Shown: positions 26,584 through 36,240 of the stretch, in pieces
Numbering within the stretch: the first letter of the stretch is position 1
How the letters are laid out: every line of letters starts with the position of its first letter
Assembly: GCF_005503445.1 (NCBI RefSeq)
Contig: NZ_SCOH01000006.1
Span: 88,625-152,624 of the forward strand
Source of the DNA: Chitinivorax sp. B
GTDB taxonomy: Bacteria > Pseudomonadota > Gammaproteobacteria > Burkholderiales > SCOH01
Length of the DNA: 64,000 nt
Direction of reading: 5' to 3'
Notes under the pieces: model-generated
The model's input: only the letters and a program-made list of their open reading frames with translations
Databases searched by the model: none
Told to the model about the DNA's origin: nothing
Translations under genes and position numbers: made by a program

Positions 26584-28052
26584 TCAAGCGGGCTCAGACT
26601 TTCGGTCAAAAACTGGCCGCCGGTTATGCCGTCATGGTGGTACTGACGATCATCATCAGTGTGACAGCCATCTATTCGTTACATTCAATCGTAGCGAGCA
26701 AGGACCATGTCATTGCCACCAATATTCAACTCTCCAGCCTGGCTCAGCAATTACAGATTGCATCATGGCAGCGCGCGGCATGGATACGTGGTTATCTGCT
26801 GGAAGACGACAAACGCTATCTTGGTCAACTCAAGGATGCGAAGCGCGTGTTTGACGAGGCTGTCTCAGACATGCGCAAACTGGCTATCAGCAGCGAAGAG
26901 CAGCGTCTGATCGACATGGTGGAACAATCATCCAATCAATATGAATCAGCCGTTGATTTCGTGATCGACGAAGCGCACAAGCAAAGCAAATCTGACGCCA
27001 TATTGGCTGAATTCAACGATAAGGTGCAACCGCCACGCAAACAGCTGGAATCCCAACTTGACATGCTGATCAAGCTCGAATCACAACTGCTTGCACAAAG
27101 CAAACAACAAGCGAATGATACCGTCAGCAATATTGTATCAATTGTCACGACCCTGGCCATTTCCACCACTGTTCTGGCCCTGGTGATCGCCACGATCCTG
27201 GCCCGCACGCTGGGAAGGCAGATCGGCGCTGCAGTCGGCCATGTGCAAAGCGCTTCGGCAGAATTGCAGGCCGCAGCCAGCCAACAGGCCGTCGGGGCCA
27301 AAGAACAGGCTGGCGCCATGACAGAGATCTCGACCACCATCAGCGAACTGGTCGCAACCTCTCGGCAAATCGCCGACAGTGCCCAACGTGTCGCGCAAAT
27401 AGCAGAGCAAACCGCACAGTCTGCGCGAACGGGTGATGAAACCGTTGAAAAAGGCCAGGAATCCATCATTGCCATCCGTCGACAGATGGACTTGGTGGTC
27501 AACCATATGTTGGATTTGGGCCGCAAATCGCAAGAAGTGGGTGCCGTGCTCGACATTGTGTCCGAGTTGGCTGAACAGACCAACATTCTTGCTATCAACG
27601 CCACCATTGAAGCAACCGGCGCCGGAGAAGCTGGCCGACGTTTTGCCGTGGTGGCCGATGAAATCCGTAAGCTGGCCGACCGCGTAGCCTCCGCCACCAA
27701 GACTATCCGTACACAGATCGATGAAGTACGCGGCGCAGTCAACACCACCGTCATGGCGACCGAAAGCGGTGCCAAAGCGGTCGATGTCGGTGCGCGGCAA
27801 TTTACCGACGTCGCCAATGCCTTCAAGCAGATTGCCAACATGGTCACCACCACCACCGATGCCGCACGAGAGATTGAGCTATCCACCAAGCAACAGGCAA
27901 GTGGTGCTGAACAAGTCAGAGTAGCCGTCACCGATGTGGCCCAAGCCACGCGAGAAAGCGAAGCCAGTTCCAGTCAGACATTGCAAACCGCATCGCAGTT
28001 GGCTGGGCTCTCGCTTGAGTTGCATCAATTGATACAGCCACAGGCAGCCTGA
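26580..28052 (+). CDS. Methyl-accepting chemotaxis protein
   Basis: The 490-residue receptor has a first membrane segment at about residues 15-38, a roughly 145-residue periplasmic helical domain and a second segment at about 183-207. The cytoplasmic coiled-coil signalling domain follows. The hairpin tip reads [45 protein letters not shown], close to the universal consensus but with ATGAGE in place of the usual AARAGE. It lacks a clear HAMP domain after the second membrane segment. This layout resembles WspA-type receptors. Overlaps on both sides place it in the operon. The ligand is unknown. Confidence 0.95.
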   Translation: MIKRAQTFGQKLAAGYAVMVVLTIIISVTAIYSLHSIVASKDHVIATNIQLSSLAQQLQIASWQRAAWIRGYLLEDDKRYLGQLKDAKRVFDEAVSDMRKLAISSEEQRLIDMVEQSSNQYESAVDFVIDEAHKQSKSDAILAEFNDKVQPPRKQLESQLDMLIKLESQLLAQSKQQANDTVSNIVSIVTTLAISTTVLALVIATILARTLGRQIGAAVGHVQSASAELQAAASQQAVGAKEQAGAMTEISTTISELVATSRQIADSAQRVAQIAEQTAQSARTGDETVEKGQESIIAIRRQMDLVVNHMLDLGRKSQEVGAVLDIVSELAEQTNILAINATIEATGAGEAGRRFAVVADEIRKLADRVASATKTIRTQIDEVRGAVNTTVMATESGAKAVDVGARQFTDVANAFKQIANMVTTTTDAAREIELSTKQQASGAEQVRVAVTDVAQATRESEASSSQTLQTASQLAGLSLELHQLIQPQAA

Positions 28053-28054
28053 TC

Positions 28055-30136
28055 ATGGCAAAGGACCCATTCCGCTTTTTCCGTATCGAAGCCCGAGAAC
28101 TGGTTGATCAGCTCACCAGCAACGTGATTGCACTGGAAGGGGCTGCGGGTGACGGCGAACTGTTACCCAAGCTGTTGCGTCTGGCCCATACGTTGAAGGG
28201 GGCAGCACGGGTTGTCAAACAACCGGCCATTGCCGATCAGGCTCACGCCATTGAAGACGAACTGACCCCATTTCGGGGCAGCGTGCAAACCATTCCGCGG
28301 GAACAAGTCGACCGGATTCTTGCAAAACTCGACGACATCAACAATGCGCTATGCAAACTACCTGCAGCGGAGCCCTCGACGAGTAGTACAACGGGTACGA
28401 CAGCAACAGCCCCGACGAGCACGTCCCCCCCCTTGTCATCTCGCCCCACACGCATCGATTTGTCCGAGGTCAGCGAACTGCTGGATGGACTGAGTGAAAT
28501 CACCCGCGAATTGACTGGCATTCGCAATCAAAACCGCGCCATTGCGCGCAGTCGCGAAATGGCAACCCGCCTTGGCCTTCAATTGACCATGTCGGCCACT
28601 CACCCTTCCGACCTGGCCCAACGACGTGGCAGTCAAACCCATGAACACGGGCTACTGGACGAAATGAACCAAATGCTGGCAGAAGTCGAGCGCAACCTGC
28701 ACGCCAGTACTGAACGGATCGAACGAGAGTTGCATCAGGCCTGCACGATTACCGATCAGCTACGATTAGTACCGGCAGCCGGAGTATTCAGTATGCTCGA
28801 ACGAGCCGTGCGAGACGCATCGCAATCCACCGGCCATGCCGCCGTGTTTGAAGTAAGTGGTGGTGACGTGCTGCTGGATGGGCAGGTGCTTGATATCGTA
28901 TCGAATGCACTGGTGCAACTGGTGCGCAATGCGGTTGCCCATGGCATCGAAAGCGAAAGCGAACGAATGGTGCGTGGCAAATCACCAACGGGCCGTGTCA
29001 ACCTCGACGTAGCCCGACATGGCTACCGTGTTTCGTTCCGATGCAGCGATGATGGCAACGGTATCAATTTCGATGCGGTACGTCAGTCGGCCGAACGGCA
29101 AGGCTACCCGCTACCCGATCCAGATCAGCTTGATACGCAGTCGCTGCTGACCATCCTGCTCAAAGGCGGTATATCGACCGCAGATGCATTGACCCAAGTA
29201 GCTGGCCGCGGCATTGGGCTGGATATCGTGCGCGAAGTGGCTCAACAACTGAATGGCGAATTACATGCCAACACGACTGCGCGCGTTGGTACGACTGTCG
29301 AACTGACAGTACCGGTATCGCTGGCCTCGATTGACGTGTTGCAGATCGAATGGGATGGTCAGTTGGCTTCCATCCCGCTGGAAGCTGTTCGGTGCACCAA
29401 ACGATTGGCTCAGCAAGATATTGTACGCTCTGCCGACGGCGAATCGATTTTGCATGAAGGACAAATGATTCCCTTGCTGTCACCTCGCTTCACTGAACGG
29501 CCGCGGCGTAAGGTCAAAAGCACAGCCGAGGCCATATCAGCTGTTGTGCTGTCGGCTGGCGGCACGGTAACCGCCGTTGGGGTTGACCACTTGCTGGGCA
29601 TCGACACGGTCGTGCTGCGACCATTACCCGCACTTGCAATAGCCGATCCCGTTATTTTGGGAAGCTACCTGAGTAGTAACGGCAACCCTTGCCTGGTGCT
29701 GGATCCTAAAGCATTGGCCACTGGCCGACATACGCTTGCCAGCCTGAGTAATGCTGAACCAGCCTCGCCCGAGCCCATTCTGATCATCGACGACTCTCTG
29801 ACCACTCGCATGCTGGAGCAAAGCATCCTGGAGTCGGCGGGCATGACTGTCGATGTGGCCGCTTCAGCCGAGGAAGGCCTGGATATGGCACGGCGAAAAC
29901 GTTACGCCCTCTGTCTGGTGGATGTTGAAATGCCTGGCATGGATGGTTTCAGCTTCATTGAGCGAACTCGGGCCGACCCACATTTGTGTGACATCCCCTG
30001 CATCCTAGTGACCTCATGCGATACCGATGAACACCGGCAACGTGGTAAGACAGTGGGGGCAATCGCCTATATCGTCAAAAGCCATTTTGATCAGGTGGCA
30101 TTTCTCGATCAGGTTCATTCACTGGTGCAATCATGA
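28055..30136 (+). CDS. CheA-type hybrid histidine kinase with C-terminal receiver
   Basis: This 693-residue central kinase begins with an Hpt domain (RLAHTLKGAARVV, phospho-His45). A Thr/Ser-rich linker (about 110-130), a dimerisation helix pair and the ATPase domain follow. The ATPase domain shows LVQLVRNAVAHGIES (N-box), CSDDGNGI and GRGIGLDIVREVAQQLNG. A CheW-like domain (about 415-550) leads to a receiver with LIIDDSLT and phospho-Asp in CLVDVEMPGMDG. CheA with its own receiver is a mark of Wsp/Frz/Che3-like systems. It lies 2 bases after the receptor and overlaps cheB by ATGA. Confidence 0.95.
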   Translation: MAKDPFRFFRIEARELVDQLTSNVIALEGAAGDGELLPKLLRLAHTLKGAARVVKQPAIADQAHAIEDELTPFRGSVQTIPREQVDRILAKLDDINNALCKLPAAEPSTSSTTGTTATAPTSTSPPLSSRPTRIDLSEVSELLDGLSEITRELTGIRNQNRAIARSREMATRLGLQLTMSATHPSDLAQRRGSQTHEHGLLDEMNQMLAEVERNLHASTERIERELHQACTITDQLRLVPAAGVFSMLERAVRDASQSTGHAAVFEVSGGDVLLDGQVLDIVSNALVQLVRNAVAHGIESESERMVRGKSPTGRVNLDVARHGYRVSFRCSDDGNGINFDAVRQSAERQGYPLPDPDQLDTQSLLTILLKGGISTADALTQVAGRGIGLDIVREVAQQLNGELHANTTARVGTTVELTVPVSLASIDVLQIEWDGQLASIPLEAVRCTKRLAQQDIVRSADGESILHEGQMIPLLSPRFTERPRRKVKSTAEAISAVVLSAGGTVTAVGVDHLLGIDTVVLRPLPALAIADPVILGSYLSSNGNPCLVLDPKALATGRHTLASLSNAEPASPEPILIIDDSLTTRMLEQSILESAGMTVDVAASAEEGLDMARRKRYALCLVDVEMPGMDGFSFIERTRADPHLCDIPCILVTSCDTDEHRQRGKTVGAIAYIVKSHFDQVAFLDQVHSLVQS

Positions 30137-31197
30137 AACGGATCCGCGTACTGGTGGTGGAAGACTCGCTGACCATCCGTCGCCACCTGTGTGACTTACT
30201 GCAAACCGACCCGACACTGGAAGTCGTCGGTGAAGCCACCGATGGCAAGCAGGCCATTGCCCAATGCATGGCATTGCGGCCGGATGTCATCTCGCTAGAC
30301 ATGATGCTGCCTGAAATGAATGGCCTGGCTGTGACCGAATATGTAATGGCACATTATCCGACACCGATTCTGGTGGTGTCGTCATCGTTCAATCGCGGCG
30401 AGCTGTTCAAGACCTATGAAGCCCTGGCAGCCGGCGCATTGGATGTGATTGAAAAACCTCGAGCCGATACCATTGATCAAGCATGGGCCAGTCATTATCT
30501 AAACATGATCAGGTTGACCTCCCGTATCAAAGTCATCACACATTTGCGGGGAAAACGGGCCTCACAATCAGCACCTCTCCCCCCTTCCCTGCCGGTGAGT
30601 ACCGCACCCAGCCACACAGCGTGTAAGTTGATCGCCATTGGCGCTTCGACGGGTGGACCACGGGCATTGGTCGAAGTCCTGCAGCGAATACCCAGCAGTT
30701 GTGGGGCGCCCATTCTGATCGTGATCCATATTGGTGAACCATTTGGCAATACTTTTGCGGAATGGCTGAATGAACAGACCCCTCATTCGGTCCGGTTTGC
30801 CCATGACGGTGAAACCCTACCGGCCAAAGGGGTGTTGTTGGCCCCGCCAGGCCGCCATCTCGTGGTGCAGAAAAAGCAGCTGCAACTGTCTGACGAACCG
30901 GATCGGCATTCCTGCAAGCCGTCAGTAGATGTGCTATTCGAATCGGTTGCCCGGGAATGTGGCCGGGTGTCGGCGGCTTGCCTATTGACGGGAATGGGAC
31001 AAGATGGGGCGCGTGGGTTGCTGGCCATTCGCCAAGCCGGAGGGCTGACGATCGCACAGGATGAGGTCAGCTCGGTGGTCTATGGCATGCCACGCGAGGC
31101 AGCGTTGATGGGTGCGGCGGATCATATCCTTCCCTTACATGAGATCGGACCCATGCTGGCCGCGTATACACAGTCGGAATCAATAGGTACGACATGA
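30133..31197 (+). CDS. cheB: CheB protein-glutamate methylesterase
   Basis: CheB demethylates or deamidates receptor glutamates when phosphorylated. The 354-residue protein has an N-terminal receiver (VEDSLTIRRHL, phospho-Asp in VISLDMMLPEMNG near residue 56, Lys in VIEKPRA). A linker of about 40 residues follows, then a C-terminal esterase with the catalytic Ser in IGASTGGPRAL (about 172), His in IVIHIGEPFG (about 199) and Asp in LTGMGQDGARGL (about 295). Overlaps with both neighbours confirm operon membership. With CheR it provides adaptation for this pathway. Confidence 0.95.
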   Translation: MKRIRVLVVEDSLTIRRHLCDLLQTDPTLEVVGEATDGKQAIAQCMALRPDVISLDMMLPEMNGLAVTEYVMAHYPTPILVVSSSFNRGELFKTYEALAAGALDVIEKPRADTIDQAWASHYLNMIRLTSRIKVITHLRGKRASQSAPLPPSLPVSTAPSHTACKLIAIGASTGGPRALVEVLQRIPSSCGAPILIVIHIGEPFGNTFAEWLNEQTPHSVRFAHDGETLPAKGVLLAPPGRHLVVQKKQLQLSDEPDRHSCKPSVDVLFESVARECGRVSAACLLTGMGQDGARGLLAIRQAGGLTIAQDEVSSVVYGMPREAALMGAADHILPLHEIGPMLAAYTQSESIGTT

Positions 31198-34130
31198 ACG
31201 AAGTCATACTGATCGTGGATGACAGCCCGACGGTCTGTAACGACCTGCTGGAGGCCTTTACCTCAGCCGGGCTGACCGCCACGGGCTGTGCCACCCTGGC
31301 CGAGGCACGTGTTCAGCTGGCCAATCGACAGATTTCGTTGCTGGTGCTGGATGTGCTGCTTCCGGATGGTGATGGACTCAGCCTGCTGGAGGAGATCCGC
31401 AACCACCCGACCCATGCACACCTGCCCGTTCTGATCTTGTCTACCGAGGCAGAAGTGCGTGATCGCATTCGAGGATTGATGACCGGCTCCAGTGACTATA
31501 TCGGCAAACCATATGATCGTGATCACGTGGTTGCGCGTACCCGGCAGTTGATCCATCACCAACAGCCACCTGTGTTGGAAAATCAACCCTACATCCTGGT
31601 GATCGACGATAGTATCACCTTCCGTGAGGCGCTCTGCGATGCACTGCGTGAGCAACAGTTCCTGGTCAGTAGTGCCGCGAGTGGCGAGGAAGGCCTGCGC
31701 AGCGCCGCCGCCCACCCCCCCCACCTGATCATCATCGACAGCGTGCTGCCCGGCATCGATGGTGCAACCGTGGTACGCAAACTGCGCCTGGATGCCGCGC
31801 TGCGCCAGACTCCCTGCATCATGTTGACCGGATCGGACGACCTGCATTCCGAAATGACCGCATTGAATTCCGGTGCCGATGCGTTTGCGCGCAAGGAGGA
31901 GGAGCTGGATTTGATCATTGCCCGGGCTCAGGCACTGGTACGTAGTTCAAGTATTGCCCGTGACGGCGATCGTGCCAGTCTGCTGGCGCCCAAGAAAATC
32001 CTGGCGGTGGATGACAGCCCAACCTATCTGGCGGAACTGGCCGACACCCTGCGAGAGGAAGGCTACGATGTGATCCGAGCCCGCTCAGGTGAAGAGGCCT
32101 TGCAAATGGTCGCGGTGCAGTTGGTTGACTGTATCCTGCTGGATCGGCTGATGCCAGGCCTGGATGGCACCGAAACCTGCCGTCGTATCAAATCCAACCC
32201 CAACCTACGGGATATTCCGTTGATCATGCTGACCGGCACCGAAGACCGCGATGCCATGATTGAAGGATTGGCCACCGGGGCTGACGACTATGTACTGAAA
32301 TCCAGTGAATTCGACGTACTGAAAGCCCGTGTTTGCGCACAACTACGGCGAAAGCAGTTCGAGGATGAAAACCGACGCATCCGTATGGAGCTGCTGAACA
32401 AGGAGATGGAGGCTGCCGAGGCCAGGGCTGCGCATGCATTGGCCGAAAGCCGTGCGCAAATGTTGTCGATCATGGAGGAACAGAATCGCGATCTGGAAGC
32501 CGCCAATGAACAGTTACGCACCCACCAACAAGCCATCGCCGAAAAAAACCGCCAACTGGAGGAAGCCAGCCGTCTCAAATCCGAATTTCTGTCGACCATG
32601 TCGCATGAGCTTCGTACACCACTCAACGCCATCATCGGCTTTGCCGAGCTGTTCAAGGATGGCGTACTGGGCGAGTTGACCGCAAGTCAGAACAAATACA
32701 TGTGTTCCATTCTCGATAGCGGCGAACACTTGCTGCAACTGATCAACGAAGTACTGGATCTGTCCAAGATCGAAGCCGGCAAGATGCAGTTGGACATGGA
32801 ACTGCTTGAACTGGAAACAATGCTGTCGGACAGCTTGTCCATCATCAAGGAACGCGCATCGGTCAACCAGATCACACTATCCTGGCAGCCACTGGGTATC
32901 CCGTGCCAGATTCAAGCTGATCGCCGCCGATTTCGACAAATCATGTATAACCTGTTGTCCAATGCCGTGAAGTTCACGCCACCCGGCGGGCAGGTCGCGC
33001 TCAAACTGGCGCTGGTCGATCATGAGCACGCCGCCCATGCCATACCCGGCTTCCAAGCCGGTATCCGCATGCCATTACCAGAGAGCGATTGCCAGACATT
33101 TGCACAGATTTCAGTCACCGATTCCGGCATCGGCATCGACCAAGCCGATTTCAATCGACTGTTCAAACCCTTTACTCAGCTGGACAGCTCTGCATCACGC
33201 AAGGCAGAGGGCACAGGCTTGGGTCTGGCAGTGGTACAGCAATTGGTTGTCCTGCATGGCGGCACCATCAGCATGGCCAGCGAGCCGGGTCTGGGTTGCT
33301 GCTTCACGGTCTGGCTGCCGCTCCGGCAGGATCCGGTCATCGAGGACACGCAGCCACTATCCGCAACGTCAGCCAGACAACCTGTACTGGTCATCGAGGA
33401 TGACCCACACTCAGCTCAACTGATGATCCTGCAGCTCAATGAGTGTGGGTTTACCACCTGCAGCGTAGGCTCCGCCGAAGCCGCGCTGGCACTGACTGAT
33501 CAAGTTGTGCCGGTCCTGATCATTCTGGACCTGCTGTTACCCGGCATGGGCGGATGGGAATTCCTTAGTCAAATCAAAGGCATTGCAGCCTGGTCAACCA
33601 TACCGGTAGTGGTGGTATCGATGGCCGCCGACCACAAGCAAGGCATGGCACTGGGTGCCTCGCTGGTCATGCAGAAACCCATTCACCACAAAGAGCTGGC
33701 CACAGGATTGCAAGCACTGGGTTTCCCGATAGAACATGCGGCCCAAACCCGGGTCCTGGTCATGGATGAAGACAGTAATTCGCTCGCCATGGTGTCCGAT
33801 TATCTTCGCCAGGCCGGTTACCAAGCCATCACCACCACTGATGGTCAATCCGGGCTGGATGCCGCCGTTCGCGACAAACCCGATCTGATCATGCTGGATT
33901 TTTGCATGCCGGAAATCACCGGATTCGATCTGGTCGAGGCCCTGCATACCGCACCCGACCGGACCGATCTGCCCACGATCGTCTTGACCGCCCATTCACC
34001 TGACGAGGTGTATTGGCAACGTTTGAACCACCACATCCTGCAAGTGATTCACAATGTGGATTTCAGCCCACGCGATTTCATGGGTGAGGTCTATCGTGCG
34101 CTTCGTCATACCCTCGCGACGAACCAGTAA
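31194..34130 (+). CDS. Hybrid histidine kinase, REC x3 - HisKA - HATPase - REC x2
   Basis: The 978-residue cytoplasmic protein has no membrane segment. Three receivers lie at about residues 4-120 (LLVLDVLLPDGDG), 132-245 (LIIIDSVLPGIDG) and 263-380 (CILLDRLMPGLDG). A coiled coil (about 385-455) leads to HisKA (FLSTMSHELRTPLNAIIGF, phospho-His about 467) and an ATPase domain ending in GTGLGLAVVQQLV. Two more receivers follow at about 723-835 (LIILDLLLPGMGG) and 850-965 (LIMLDFCMPEITG). The last one lacks the usual KP dipeptide. Its place after cheB recalls CheS3 of Che3 systems, where such a kinase is the output of the chemosensory core. It probably integrates several phosphate inputs. Confidence 0.92.
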   Translation: MNEVILIVDDSPTVCNDLLEAFTSAGLTATGCATLAEARVQLANRQISLLVLDVLLPDGDGLSLLEEIRNHPTHAHLPVLILSTEAEVRDRIRGLMTGSSDYIGKPYDRDHVVARTRQLIHHQQPPVLENQPYILVIDDSITFREALCDALREQQFLVSSAASGEEGLRSAAAHPPHLIIIDSVLPGIDGATVVRKLRLDAALRQTPCIMLTGSDDLHSEMTALNSGADAFARKEEELDLIIARAQALVRSSSIARDGDRASLLAPKKILAVDDSPTYLAELADTLREEGYDVIRARSGEEALQMVAVQLVDCILLDRLMPGLDGTETCRRIKSNPNLRDIPLIMLTGTEDRDAMIEGLATGADDYVLKSSEFDVLKARVCAQLRRKQFEDENRRIRMELLNKEMEAAEARAAHALAESRAQMLSIMEEQNRDLEAANEQLRTHQQAIAEKNRQLEEASRLKSEFLSTMSHELRTPLNAIIGFAELFKDGVLGELTASQNKYMCSILDSGEHLLQLINEVLDLSKIEAGKMQLDMELLELETMLSDSLSIIKERASVNQITLSWQPLGIPCQIQADRRRFRQIMYNLLSNAVKFTPPGGQVALKLALVDHEHAAHAIPGFQAGIRMPLPESDCQTFAQISVTDSGIGIDQADFNRLFKPFTQLDSSASRKAEGTGLGLAVVQQLVVLHGGTISMASEPGLGCCFTVWLPLRQDPVIEDTQPLSATSARQPVLVIEDDPHSAQLMILQLNECGFTTCSVGSAEAALALTDQVVPVLIILDLLLPGMGGWEFLSQIKGIAAWSTIPVVVVSMAADHKQGMALGASLVMQKPIHHKELATGLQALGFPIEHAAQTRVLVMDEDSNSLAMVSDYLRQAGYQAITTTDGQSGLDAAVRDKPDLIMLDFCMPEITGFDLVEALHTAPDRTDLPTIVLTAHSPDEVYWQRLNHHILQVIHNVDFSPRDFMGEVYRALRHTLATNQ

Positions 34131-34176
34131 ACCATGGCAAGTGCCACCGCCATCATGGGTCGTCAAGGAGATAGCC

Positions 34177-34554
34177 ATGTCCAAGGTATTGATCATCGAA
34201 GACTCTCCCACCAACATGATGCTGGCAGTAGAGATCCTCTCCAGCGCCGGCCATGTTCCGCTGGAGGCCAAGTGTGCCCTCGACGGCATTGAAACAGCCC
34301 GTGCCGAGCACCCTGATGTGATCCTGATGGATATGCACCTGCCCGATATCGATGGCCTGGAAGCCACCGGCATCCTCAAGGCAGACAAGCATACCTGCGA
34401 CATTCCGATCATCGCGTTGACGGCATCCGCCATGAAAGGTGATCGGGAACACGCACTGGCTTGCGGGTGCGACGAATATATTGAAAAGCCCGTGCGCTAC
34501 AAGAGTCTGCTGGCGACCATTGCCCAGTTGGCCGACAAGCCGGCATCCGGCTGA
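34177..34554 (+). CDS. DivK/CheY-like single-domain response regulator
   Basis: The 125-residue stand-alone receiver begins at ATG 34177 behind AAGGAG, 46 bases after the hybrid kinase. It has VLIIEDSPTN (acidic pocket), phospho-acceptor in VILMDMHLPDIDG (about Asp53), Thr in IIALTASAMKGD and Lys in YIEKPV. The ALTASAMKGD form is typical of the DivK/hybrid-kinase receiver class rather than of flagellar CheY. It is the probable terminal phosphate acceptor of this operon. No output domain is present, so the response must pass through protein contacts. Confidence 0.93.
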   Translation: MSKVLIIEDSPTNMMLAVEILSSAGHVPLEAKCALDGIETARAEHPDVILMDMHLPDIDGLEATGILKADKHTCDIPIIALTASAMKGDREHALACGCDEYIEKPVRYKSLLATIAQLADKPASG

Positions 34555-34594
34555 GCAACAGCGCATCCTTGGCAGGTGATGGGGTGAAGCGCAG

Positions 34595-34617
34595 CCAAAA
34601 ACCCGCTTGCACGGGTT
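34595..34617 (-). terminator. Rho-independent terminator for the minus-strand EEP-fold gene
   Basis: On the minus strand AACCCG, a six-base loop and CGGGTT form a hairpin followed directly by TTTTT. It lies about 115 bases downstream of the minus-strand gene ending at 34735. Read on the plus strand there is no T-tract, so it need not stop the chemosensory operon. Confidence 0.6.
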
Positions 34618-34734
34618 GATACATCAGGATTTTAAGCAGCACTTGAGCCCCGATCGTGGTCGCGCAACAAGATATTGACCAAGATGTCTAGATCGCTGGT
34701 ACGTTGACTGGCACGGAGCTGGTGGAAATCCGCA

Positions 34735-35688
34735 TCAGACCTTTTCTACACGCACTGCCACACCCATGTGGTCGGTGACGGCAGCCGTCATGTAGCTGCT
34801 CTGGCTACTAACCGGCGTAAATTGTGTCAGATATATCATTTCTTTGACTTTGACCGTCTGCCTGTTATAAACGGCCACGTCATATTTTTTGGTCCCGGTA
34901 CTGTTGGTACCCTGAAAATCACGTTGGTATGAATCGTAAGGTTGTATGGTAGATTGTGGATGCGCATCTTCAAATGATTGACCCAATGCACTAGTGACTA
35001 CCTTCGGTGTAAATCCATTCGACGCCTGATTCGTGTCGCCCATGATAATGTCGATGCCACCAGCACCAGCCTGTAATATCTTTTTATTGATTGCAGCATA
35101 AAAATCAATTGTCTTATTATCACTGGTTGCAATTGCATTGGGGACATGAACAAACACGGCAACCACGCCATAACTTTCAACGGCGATCCATCCCTGCCCC
35201 TCTCCCAGATATCGATGCATCCCGCGCTGATTATCGGCATGAACGCTGAAACTATTACATGCCATTTCAGCAGACGAGACCCGTAAGAGCCGACCAGCAC
35301 TCTGTTGCATCGACGCCCAATCAGAATGGCCACTGTCCAGCTCGCCATAGACCAATAGATTGAAACCTGTCCCAAATGCCCTAATCAGGTTTTGATGGGT
35401 TTGAAGCGCCTTGCGCTGCACCATATCCCGAAAGGTAATGTCGTCATGCTGCCCTTTATTCATATAACCTTGCGCAGCCGTGGGGAGCAATTGTGCTGGG
35501 CCATACAAAGGAATATCGGGTGCCAGATTCGGATTGATCGGCAAACTCAACATCCACCCGCCTGAACTGATTTTTGCTGAGTGATCGTGCGTCACCCGAG
35601 TGAAATATTGCGATTTCGATGCACCGACACCGTGATCGATACTTGCATTGGAATTCAGAGATTGATATGCAAAAACCGGCATTTCCAC
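34735..35688 (-). CDS. Endonuclease/exonuclease/phosphatase (EEP)-fold protein, atypical
   Basis: The 317-residue product has the C-terminal landmarks of the EEP superfamily (DNase I, sphingomyelinase and CdtB relatives): a strand VVAVFVHVPN, the IIMGDTN motif (about residues 213-219) and TDHMGVAVRV near the end (catalytic SDH as TDH). The N-terminal Asn and Glu sites are less clear: GELDSGHSD near residue 118 may hold the Glu. I see no signal peptide. The gene is richer in A/T than its neighbours and is flanked by AT-rich DNA, which hints at acquisition. The substrate (nucleic acid, lipid or phosphoester) is unknown. Confidence 0.55.
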   Translation of the reverse strand: MEMPVFAYQSLNSNASIDHGVGASKSQYFTRVTHDHSAKISSGGWMLSLPINPNLAPDIPLYGPAQLLPTAAQGYMNKGQHDDITFRDMVQRKALQTHQNLIRAFGTGFNLLVYGELDSGHSDWASMQQSAGRLLRVSSAEMACNSFSVHADNQRGMHRYLGEGQGWIAVESYGVVAVFVHVPNAIATSDNKTIDFYAAINKKILQAGAGGIDIIMGDTNQASNGFTPKVVTSALGQSFEDAHPQSTIQPYDSYQRDFQGTNSTGTKKYDVAVYNRQTVKVKEMIYLTQFTPVSSQSSYMTAAVTDHMGVAVRVEKV

Positions 35689-35949
35689 TCCCGCATATTA
35701 AAATATACGCTCTTATGGACTTTATTGATTTGCGGTAGCCGCAGTTTAATGCGCTACATTTTAACGGCTAGTTTACCCATCCATTCCGTTATTTTTCAAG
35801 CTGACTACCTGCAGGGCAATTTATTTAATTACTGAACAGCAGGATGTCAATGGCAATTAACCGCCATCGGATGAAACAATGGCATCGGCACCCTAACTGT
35901 GTCTGGCACGCGTACAATCGTCTCCTATGTATTGCATTTGGTACTTGTC

Positions 35950-36189
35950 ATGCGCAACACGCCTTACCCTAACCACCAGTGCCCCGTCTGTGGAATGGCC
36001 AATGACTGCGAGCCCGCCCAGCAGAGCCATGTCGAAGTCGAATGCTGGTGTCACCATGTACCGGTAGCACCAGCACAACGGGATGCCCTGGCCGCTAGGT
36101 TCGGCTGTCAGGCCTGTCTATGTGAACGTTGCCTGCGTTCACTGGCAACCCTGACACACGCTGGCTCGCCTACTGAATCATCGGGATAG
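35950..36189 (+). CDS. Cysteine-rich CWC family protein
   Basis: The 79-residue protein from ATG 35950 carries HQCPVCGMANDC, then ECWCHHVPV and a closing CQACLCERCL, the order of the Cys_rich_CWC family (CPxCG ... CWC ... CLCxxCL). The cysteines probably bind one or two zinc ions. Many proteobacteria keep such a gene, but no function is established. It is a single gene in front of the convergent giant kinase-like gene. The start is set by the first ATG that keeps the CPVCG knuckle close to the N-terminus. An earlier ATG at 35899 is possible. Confidence 0.8.
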   Translation: MRNTPYPNHQCPVCGMANDCEPAQQSHVEVECWCHHVPVAPAQRDALAARFGCQACLCERCLRSLATLTHAGSPTESSG

Positions 36190-36240
36190 ATTGGAAACAC
36201 TCAGACGGATACGAGGCGGATGCGCTCAATTGACAGATGG

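Noticed and set aside
26936..27949. Long minus-strand open frame (337 codons) opposite the chemoreceptor gene
   Set aside because: It is the mirror of the repetitive receptor coiled coil. Its composition (Ser/Ala/Arg/Cys-rich, no fold) and lack of a ribosome site mark it as a shadow of the real gene.
26580..28052. Reading the chemosensory cluster as flagellar chemotaxis
   Set aside because: No flagellar genes, CheY, CheZ or CheD are present, and the CheR-TPR, CheA-REC and twin CheW pattern belongs to alternative-function systems.
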